Shown one piece after another: positions 7,027-12,559 of a DNA stretch of 18,240 bases. Made by a program: the position numbers and the translations under genes. How positions within the stretch are numbered: the stretch's first letter is position 1; every line of letters begins with the position of its first letter. The stretch is from positions 1 through 18,240 of the forward strand of contig CAYFMT010000027.1 of NCBI GenBank assembly GCA_964344305.1, given 5' to 3'. The stretch is from JABMOV01 sp964344305 (GTDB taxonomy: Bacteria > Fidelibacterota > Marinisomatia > Marinisomatales > JABMOV01). Below the pieces are notes generated by a model, which had not been told where the DNA came from, did no database searches, and saw only the letters and a list, made by a program, of their open reading frames with translations.

Positions 7027-7501
7027 GTGACTCAAAGTACTCTATAAGTGGTAACCAGTAATAATCCCACCAGCCCTGATCATACATTTCCGTCTGACCC
7101 GGTGGAGTATTCACCTGGGTGAGATGAAGTTCAGTACCGTCTTTGTGCGGTGAAAAAGTCAGAGTGAGGATGGAAGGAGGTGCTTCCTCCGGGAAATCTT
7201 CCGTACCCCATTCCATAATAATCTTCTTATTTTCAATTAATTCCAGGTATTTACCTTGAATGTAACCTGATCCAGCATCCAGTTTGCCTCCGACTATAGC
7301 AACACCAGTCACATCCGTATTCGTAAACAGTCCATGAATTTCTGGATCTGTTAGGGCATGATACACTTCCTGAGGAGAAGCAGGTAGAATCACCACTTGA
7401 TCTATTTCATTTGTTTCCATTGTAAAAAAACTAAGTAACCGGGAAACGAAACCATAGGGAAAAGTGAGATTCACGATTTCATTCTCAGTGGTGCTGCTCA
7501 T
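7019..7501 (-). CDS. SRPBCC/AHSA1-fold ligand-binding protein
   Basis: The product has 160 residues and resembles the AHSA1 (Aha1 C-terminal-like) branch of the START/SRPBCC superfamily, which holds hydrophobic ligands in a helix-grip cavity. Recognisable pieces are the opening VVILPASPQEVYHALTDPE (36-54), the strand pair YLELIENKKIIMEWG (85-99), the LTLTFSPHKDGTELHLTQ hairpin (112-129) and the closing helix with GWWDYYWLPLIEYF (143-156). The function is unknown. The domain starts after residue 28, so an internal ATG at 7420 (METNEID) may be the true start; neither start has a strong ribosome binding site. It overlaps mobA and is divergent from the sulfur operon, so it may share that operon's control, but a direct role in sulfur or molybdenum metabolism is only guessed. 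Confidence 0.72.
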   Translation of the reverse strand: MSSTTENEIVNLTFPYGFVSRLLSFFTMETNEIDQVVILPASPQEVYHALTDPEIHGLFTNTDVTGVAIVGGKLDAGSGYIQGKYLELIENKKIIMEWGTEDFPEEAPPSILTLTFSPHKDGTELHLTQVNTPPGQTEMYDQGWWDYYWLPLIEYFESHG

Positions 7502-7537
7502 TCACTTTTTGTCTCAACTGGATGGGAAAGATGAAAA

Positions 7538-7556
7538 ATCATATTGCTTAATTAAG
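7538..7556 (-). promoter_or_regulatory. Possible promoter/operator element for the SRPBCC-mobA pair
   Basis: The perfect 10-base palindrome CTTAATTAAG (7547-7556) lies in the divergent control region. Next to it, TATGAT reads on the minus strand (7538-7543) as a fair -10 sequence about 37 bases ahead of the ATG at 7501, without a convincing -35. Palindrome and -10 together suggest a controlled promoter, but the evidence is limited to these short matches. Confidence 0.25.
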
Positions 7557-7635
7557 AATGTAACAGTTTTGCTTAACACGGTATGAAAAATGAAGATAAA
7601 CAGATATGATTTTCTTAATTTTGTTCATGTTTGTT

Positions 7636-7649
7636 AGAATAAATATTCT
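7636..7649. promoter_or_regulatory. Candidate operator for the ArsR-family repressor
   Basis: A dyad of AGAATA, AA, TATTCT has perfect 6-base arms around a 2-base centre. ArsR-family repressors generally bind AT-rich dyads with ATTC/GAAT-type half sites over their own promoters. This one touches the -35 of the candidate promoter at 7649-7676 and lies 52 bases upstream of the arsR-type gene, where autoregulation would place it. A further AATATTC occurs at 7672-7678. Confidence 0.45.
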
Positions 7650-7676
7650 TGCAATTATATATAATTTTTTTAATAT
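7649..7676 (+). promoter_or_regulatory. Candidate promoter of the sulfur operon
   Basis: TTGCAA (7649-7654) and TAATAT (7671-7676) are separated by 16 bases, a good sigma-70-like pair ending 24 bases before the first start codon of the operon. The dyad at 7636-7649 touches the -35 hexamer, so a bound repressor would block the polymerase. The region is very AT-rich, which raises the chance of false matches. Confidence 0.45.
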
Positions 7677-7700
7677 TCCAAATCCACTATATATGAAAAA

Positions 7701-8060
7701 ATGAATATAGAAGCCAAAGATAATACATCCGTTCAATTTTTAATTGGGGCCTCAAAGGTGTTAAAAACACTGGGACATCCCCATAGACTTGAGACCGTGA
7801 AATATCTCGAAGGTGGAGAAAAAACGGTTACTGAAATACAATCCCACCTTGGGCTTGAACAAGCCACCACATCACAGCATTTACGCCGAATGTACCATGA
7901 TGGAATTGTAACCTACCGTCGCCAGGGGACCACATACCATTATCGGATTGCCAATGAATTCATAATACATCTATTGAATTGTTTTTCCAATTGTGAGAGA
8001 AAAATTCAATCCGGTGAATGGGACATGAAAGAAATAGGGTTTCCTGCAGAAACAGAATGA
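7701..8060 (+). CDS. ArsR/SmtB-family winged-helix repressor
   Basis: This 119-residue transcription factor heads the sulfur operon. It shows the ArsR fold from VLKTLGHPHRLETVKYLEGG (20-39), through the recognition helix region LGLEQATTSQHLRRMYHDGIV (50-70), to the wing TYRRQGTTYHYRIA (71-84). Family members typically repress their own operon and release DNA when a metal or reactive sulfur species modifies cysteines. Only two cysteines are present, C94 and C98 in the C-terminal helix (NCFSNCER). The N-terminal cysteine of the sulfide sensors BigR/SqrR is absent, so sensing would have to use this C-terminal pair or a different mechanism. No ribosome binding site is visible ahead of the ATG. 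tusA follows after 14 bases. Confidence 0.88.
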   Translation: MNIEAKDNTSVQFLIGASKVLKTLGHPHRLETVKYLEGGEKTVTEIQSHLGLEQATTSQHLRRMYHDGIVTYRRQGTTYHYRIANEFIIHLLNCFSNCERKIQSGEWDMKEIGFPAETE

Positions 8061-8074
8061 TAGAGGAGTAAACC

Positions 8075-8311
8075 ATGAGCGAACATGCATTTGATCAGGA
8101 ATTGGATTGTCGCGGATTAAACTGTCCGTTACCAGTACTGAAAACAAAAAAAATGATGGATACCATGACTGCTGGAGAAGTGCTAAAAATGATTTCCACT
8201 GATCCCGGATCAAAAAACGATATTACAGCCTGGTCGAATCGGACGGGAAACGAAATACTGGATGCCCAGGAAGAAGGATCCGATTTCGTTTACTACATCC
8301 GCAAAGTCTAA
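8075..8311 (+). CDS. tusA: TusA-family sulfur carrier protein
   Basis: TusA proteins carry a persulfide on one cysteine and pass sulfur between enzymes in the cytoplasm, either for tRNA thiolation or, in sulfur oxidisers, for dissimilation. The protein has 78 residues, the usual size. The signature is DCRGLNCPLPVLKTKK (11-26), with Cys17 of the CPxP motif as the carrier cysteine and a further Cys12. The rest, LKMISTDPGSKNDITAW (37-53), is the typical second half of the fold. GAGGAG precedes the ATG at good spacing. Lying between a repressor and a DsrE2-like gene, it is most likely dedicated to sulfur oxidation. Confidence 0.95.
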   Translation: MSEHAFDQELDCRGLNCPLPVLKTKKMMDTMTAGEVLKMISTDPGSKNDITAWSNRTGNEILDAQEEGSDFVYYIRKV

Positions 8312-8341
8312 CGGACTGACCCATTATATAAGGAGAAAACT

Positions 8342-8857
8342 ATGAGTGAATCCACACCAAAGAAAATGGCATTGATTGCATCACAGGGTACACTGGACTG
8401 GGCATACCCACCCTTCATTCTGGCATCCACTGCCATCGCTATGGATATGGAAGTATCGGTATTTTTCACGTTTTATGGTCTGACACTTTTGAAAAAGGAT
8501 ATCCGTGCCAATGTGGCCCCACATGCAAATCCGGCCATGCCCATGAAAATGCCGTTTGGTCCCAAAGGATTTCAGAATTTTTCCTGGCCCATTCCGAATA
8601 TCATTTCTGGGAACGTACCAGGATTTGAAACCATGGCCACCTCCCTTATGAAAAAGACCTTTAAGAACAAGGGTGTCGCCACCGTAGAAGAATTGAGAGA
8701 TATTTGTCTGGAGATGGGTGTAAAGCTCATTGGTTGCCAGATGACTATGGATGTATTTGGTTTTTCAAGGGATGAATTCATAGACGGAGTTGAGATTGGT
8801 GGTGCTGCTACATTCCTTGAGTTTGCAGCTGAATCTGATATTCAATTGTTTGTTTAA
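8342..8857 (+). CDS. DsrE2-like sulfurtransferase (DsrE/F/H family)
   Basis: The product has 171 residues and belongs to the DsrE/DsrF-like family, in the branch often called DsrE2 or peroxiredoxin-family protein. Members receive and hand on sulfane sulfur, commonly next to tusA and rhodanese genes. The start MALIASQGTLDWAYPPFILA (9-28) is typical. The presumed sulfur-binding Cys132 lies in LIGCQMTMDVFG (129-140), followed by the conserved glycine-rich end EIGGAATFLEFA (151-162). A proline/methionine-rich loop at 59-86 and hydrophobic stretches (25-45) are also family-like and may bring it to the membrane. The ATG follows AAGGAG at good spacing. It is thought to work with TusA; direction of transfer cannot be read from sequence. 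Confidence 0.9.
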   Translation: MSESTPKKMALIASQGTLDWAYPPFILASTAIAMDMEVSVFFTFYGLTLLKKDIRANVAPHANPAMPMKMPFGPKGFQNFSWPIPNIISGNVPGFETMATSLMKKTFKNKGVATVEELRDICLEMGVKLIGCQMTMDVFGFSRDEFIDGVEIGGAATFLEFAAESDIQLFV

Positions 8858-8871
8858 AAAAGGAGGTAGAA

Positions 8872-10017
8872 ATGGGGTTATATAGTTATACAGCCAACGA
8901 CCTGTATAAGGCTCTTGTTGGGAAAGAAGATTTCTTATTACTGGATGTTCGGAATGAAACAGACCATTCCAGATTCCCGGTGGAAGGACCCTATGATATT
9001 CGGATGCAAAACGTTCCGTATATTGATTTCATAGAGGATGAATCAGATAGCCTAGCAAAGGTGAGCAAAGGATATCCTGTCCGTATTGTCTGTGCAAAAG
9101 AAGGCTCGGCTCAATACGTTGGGGAAATACTCGCTTCCAATGGATTTGATGATGTGGGCTATCTTGAAGGTGGCATAGTCTCCTGGGGAAATATGCTTGA
9201 AGCAACCAAAATCAATAACGGCACAGATGGTTTCGATCTGTACCAGTGCATTCGTCCCGGAAAGGCATCCTGCAATTACATCATCACCTACAAAGATGAA
9301 ATGATCCTGTTCGATCCAAGTCGAAATGTACCATTTTATTCAGAGTTCGCCAGAGAGCATGGAATTAAAATTGTACATTCTTTTGAGACTCATCTCCAGG
9401 CAGACTACATTTCTGGAAGCATTGACCTGGCAAAAGCCACAGGATGCACAATCCATGCACATGATGGAGATTTTCATGGTACAAAAGTGCAGTATAACCC
9501 TCTACAAGATGGTGATACATTTTCCATTCCAAGTGGTGGACCAGAAGTGAAGATTATCCACACCCCCGGACATACACCCGGGAGCACTACATTCATGATC
9601 AATGATCGGTATATGATTTCTGGGGACACTGTGTTCATAGAATCTGTTGGTCGACCTGATCTTGGTGGAAAAGCAGTGGAATGGGCAAAAACCCTATTTG
9701 GAACCCTACAGGAAAAAATCCTTCCCATGGATCCCGATGTACAGGTGTTACCAGGACATTTCATATCCTGGACTGAAGCCAATGAAGGGATGGTGTTTCA
9801 GCAATCCCTGGAATCAGTCATAGATCACAATAAGGATGTGTACTCCATTTCTGAAGAGGCATCATTTGTGGATTTTATCAAGAACAACATGCGGAAACAA
9901 CCGGATGTCTATGGTGAAATACGAAAAGTAAATGGAGGCTTCCTCGAAGTAGACACTGAAGAAGGAGACACCATGGATCTTGGTAAAAATGAATGTGCTG
10001 CCAGTTCACACAGTTAA
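8872..10017 (+). CDS. Rhodanese / persulfide dioxygenase-like MBL fusion protein
   Basis: This 381-residue fusion likely takes sulfane sulfur on its rhodanese domain and oxidises glutathione-type or protein persulfide to sulfite with O2. The rhodanese domain (about 8-110) has its active Cys74 in VCAKEGSAQ. The metallo-beta-lactamase domain (about 122-310) resembles ETHE1-type mononuclear iron dioxygenases. The three iron ligands align as H174 (THLQADY), H234 (TPGHTPGS) and D252 (SGDTVF). The residues that make a second metal site in zinc hydrolases are changed: Q176 and Y179 replace histidines of HxHxDH. That fits a one-iron enzyme, although ETHE1 itself keeps the full motif. A rhodanese domain at the N-terminus is the reverse of the usual PDO-rhodanese order. 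AGGAGGT gives strong translation initiation. Confidence 0.87.
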   Translation: MGLYSYTANDLYKALVGKEDFLLLDVRNETDHSRFPVEGPYDIRMQNVPYIDFIEDESDSLAKVSKGYPVRIVCAKEGSAQYVGEILASNGFDDVGYLEGGIVSWGNMLEATKINNGTDGFDLYQCIRPGKASCNYIITYKDEMILFDPSRNVPFYSEFAREHGIKIVHSFETHLQADYISGSIDLAKATGCTIHAHDGDFHGTKVQYNPLQDGDTFSIPSGGPEVKIIHTPGHTPGSTTFMINDRYMISGDTVFIESVGRPDLGGKAVEWAKTLFGTLQEKILPMDPDVQVLPGHFISWTEANEGMVFQQSLESVIDHNKDVYSISEEASFVDFIKNNMRKQPDVYGEIRKVNGGFLEVDTEEGDTMDLGKNECAASSHS

Positions 10018-10042
10018 CCATTAAAGCGGGGGAGTACTTAAA

Positions 10043-10939
10043 ATGATACGGTTATTTTTCCTCATCATTTCCTGCTCATTTCTTTTCTCTCAATCACTGA
10101 AACCTTACATCCTGGGTGCCATATCTGATGCATCGGTACAGAAGGCTACCAATCACCTGAAATCCAACCTGGAAGAAAACAAATTCACTATTCTGGGTGA
10201 ATACTCACCTGCCGGTGATATGAACCGATATGTTTTGGTTGTTACCAATGATGAATTGAAATCCGCCGTGAGTAAGGTGGGTGGATTAACAGGATTCGGT
10301 GCAGCCATCAGGGTCAGCGTCACAAAAAATGAGAATCAAACCGAAGTAGCCTATGTGAATCCCATCTATCTTGGAAATGCTTATTTCGGAAATGACTATA
10401 GCAAGGTCTCTGGTCATTATGCCACCACCGCTGCGTTCCTCACACGATCAATGGCAGGGATTGGTACGGAGATGAAAGAGCCTTTTGGATCGGAAGACGG
10501 ATTGTCTGCCAAGGAGTTGCGCGGATACAACTACATGTTTGGTATGGAAAAATTCGATGACGTTGTGACGTTAAAATCTTTTTCCAGCTACAATCATGCA
10601 GTGAAAGCCCTGGATGAAAATCTTGCTTCTGGTGTGAACAATTGTTCCCTTGTCTATTCTATTGCCTTTCCTGATCAGGAATTAAAACTGTATGGTATTG
10701 GACTTTCAGGTGAAACAGGTGAAGAACACTTTTTACCAATTATTGATATTACATCACCAAAACATTCAGCCTTTCTCCCATATGAAATCCTTGTCATGGG
10801 AGATGAAGCGGTTATGCTACATGGTCGTTACAGAATCGCGCTTTCCTTTCCGGATTTGACCATGATGACATTTGGGAAGATCATGTCCACACCTGGTGAT
10901 ATCAAAGACCTCATGCAATCCGTCACTGAAACCAGATAG
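10043..10939 (+). CDS. Secreted protein of unknown function in the sulfur operon
   Basis: The product has 298 residues and was not recognised. Residues 1-17 form a signal peptide (MIRLFFLIISCSFLFSQ), so it acts outside the cytoplasm or in the periplasm, unlike the enzymes around it. The mature part has two stretches with a faint likeness to DUF302/TT1751-like domains: about 30-115 (HLKSNLEENKFTILGEYSPA and following strands) and about 185-290 (SAFLPYEILVMGDEAVMLHG). They may be a duplicated domain. The mature protein has one cysteine, C201, and no heme-binding CxxCH. GGGGGAG precedes the ATG, and the gaps to its neighbours are 25 and 8 bases, so it is a true operon member. A role in handling extracellular sulfur or the membrane complex is inference from position only. 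Confidence 0.75.
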   Translation: MIRLFFLIISCSFLFSQSLKPYILGAISDASVQKATNHLKSNLEENKFTILGEYSPAGDMNRYVLVVTNDELKSAVSKVGGLTGFGAAIRVSVTKNENQTEVAYVNPIYLGNAYFGNDYSKVSGHYATTAAFLTRSMAGIGTEMKEPFGSEDGLSAKELRGYNYMFGMEKFDDVVTLKSFSSYNHAVKALDENLASGVNNCSLVYSIAFPDQELKLYGIGLSGETGEEHFLPIIDITSPKHSAFLPYEILVMGDEAVMLHGRYRIALSFPDLTMMTFGKIMSTPGDIKDLMQSVTETR

Positions 10940-10947
10940 GATACAAA

Positions 10948-12546
10948 ATGAATTACGGATTTGTCATTGATAACAGGAAATGTATCGGTTGTCATGCCTG
11001 TACTGTTGCCTGTAAATCAGAACACAATGTTTCCATAGGAGTGAATCGGACCCATGTGAAATACATCGAAAAGGGCACGTTTCCAAATTCAGTTAGAAAA
11101 TTTTCTGTCCATCGATGCAACCATTGTGCCGATGCACCCTGCACAGAAATATGCCCCACATCTGCTCTTTACACCCGTACAGATGGAATTGTGGATTTTG
11201 ACAACGATCGCTGTATTGGATGCAAATCCTGCATGCAGGCCTGTCCCTACGATGCATTGTATATAGACCCTGAAACACACACAGCGGCGAAATGCAACTA
11301 CTGTGCGCATCGGATTGAAAACAGTCTTGAACCATCCTGTGTGGTAGTATGTCCGGTAGAAGCCATCGTCTGTGGTGACCTTGATGATTCTGGATCAAAG
11401 ATTTCTTCACTGCTGAATCGAGAAGCGGCTGTGGTTAGGAAACCTGAGAAAGGGACGAGTCCGAATCTGTATTATATTGAAGGCGATTCCGATATGCTCT
11501 CACCATCCACAGTTGAGCGTCGGGATAATTATATCTGGTCCGAACAATCTGGAGGTGTCGGTCATTTTGCTGAGCACGACCAGGAGGGAACCACAGGTGA
11601 TTTACTGGTCCAAATGGCATTGGAGGCTCAAGCCCGAACAGGACAATCCATGGACGAAATGGCCATTGAGAAAGTACGGCGTGAAATTGAAACTCTGGAG
11701 AATGAGGGCACCAAACGCACCTATGATGTACCTTCGAAAGGTGTGCTCTGGGGTTGGGAAGTCCCAGCTTATATCTGGTCAAAAGCCGCATCCACCGGAT
11801 TAATCATGGTCATGTTGTTGTGGACATGGTTTGGCGGAAACATGGATTGGCTCACGCAGGTGTCCGGATCCCTCACGTCACTTTTATTCTTGGGACTTAC
11901 GGGATTATTACTGATCCGTGATCTGGATCGTCCCGATAGATTTCACTATGTGCTATTGCGACCAAACTGGACATCCTGGTTGGTGAGAGGAGGATACCTC
12001 ATCACCATCTTTGGTGGATTGGTAACGCTTTTGTTGCTGAATTATTATTTCAAGTTATCCATGGAGTTCTACCTGTCCATTCCCATCTTCCTGGGAGCAG
12101 TAGGTGCTTCCATCTACACAGCGTTTCTGCTGGCCCAGGCAAAGGGACGGGATTTATGGCAAAACCCCATGGGACCCCTACACATGGTATTACACTCATT
12201 GATTGCTGGATTGGCCATTTTTGCGTTCTTCGAGTACACAGTGGTTGAATCCCTGAGACAATGGCTCCTCTATGGTTTATCCCTGAATGTACTCTTCATA
12301 GCTGCAGAAACATTTGTACCCCATGGCACAGTGGATGCTAAGAAAGCCGTCCATCTCATGACCACCGGGTACTACTCACGGATCTTCTACATGGGTATCA
12401 TTTTTGGAAACCTGGTACCAATCCTGCTTCTTATTGCACCCACCACATCCTACTACATCAACCTGGCAGGATTACTTGGATTTGCAGGGATTTATCTCAC
12501 AGAATTTGTTCGCATTCGTGTGGCACAACTCATCCCGTTGAGTTAA
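10948..12546 (+). CDS. Four-cluster ferredoxin fused to NrfD/PsrC-type membrane anchor
   Basis: This 532-residue fusion would carry electrons between the molybdoenzyme encoded next and membrane quinones. The N-terminal part (1-150) is a DmsB/PsrB-type ferredoxin with sixteen cysteines in four [4Fe-4S] groups: 12/15/18/22, 57/60/65/69, 89/92/95/99 and 116/119/131/135. A linker (about 150-265) follows, rich in charged residues. The C-terminal part (268-532) is an NrfD/PsrC anchor with about eight membrane helices and the family motif RDLDRPDRF (324-332). These two subunits are separate in most PsrABC/TtrABC complexes; fused versions occur in sulfur oxidisers. No signal peptide is present, so the Fe-S domain should face the cytoplasm. 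It lies 8 bases from the previous gene and 13 from the next. Confidence 0.92.
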   Translation: MNYGFVIDNRKCIGCHACTVACKSEHNVSIGVNRTHVKYIEKGTFPNSVRKFSVHRCNHCADAPCTEICPTSALYTRTDGIVDFDNDRCIGCKSCMQACPYDALYIDPETHTAAKCNYCAHRIENSLEPSCVVVCPVEAIVCGDLDDSGSKISSLLNREAAVVRKPEKGTSPNLYYIEGDSDMLSPSTVERRDNYIWSEQSGGVGHFAEHDQEGTTGDLLVQMALEAQARTGQSMDEMAIEKVRREIETLENEGTKRTYDVPSKGVLWGWEVPAYIWSKAASTGLIMVMLLWTWFGGNMDWLTQVSGSLTSLLFLGLTGLLLIRDLDRPDRFHYVLLRPNWTSWLVRGGYLITIFGGLVTLLLLNYYFKLSMEFYLSIPIFLGAVGASIYTAFLLAQAKGRDLWQNPMGPLHMVLHSLIAGLAIFAFFEYTVVESLRQWLLYGLSLNVLFIAAETFVPHGTVDAKKAVHLMTTGYYSRIFYMGIIFGNLVPILLLIAPTTSYYINLAGLLGFAGIYLTEFVRIRVAQLIPLS

Positions 12547-12559
12547 GGGAGATTTGACT

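Noticed and set aside
7701..8060. Assignment of the regulator as BigR/SqrR
   Set aside because: Genomic context fits, but the N-terminal sensing cysteine of those proteins is absent, so only the ArsR family is claimed.
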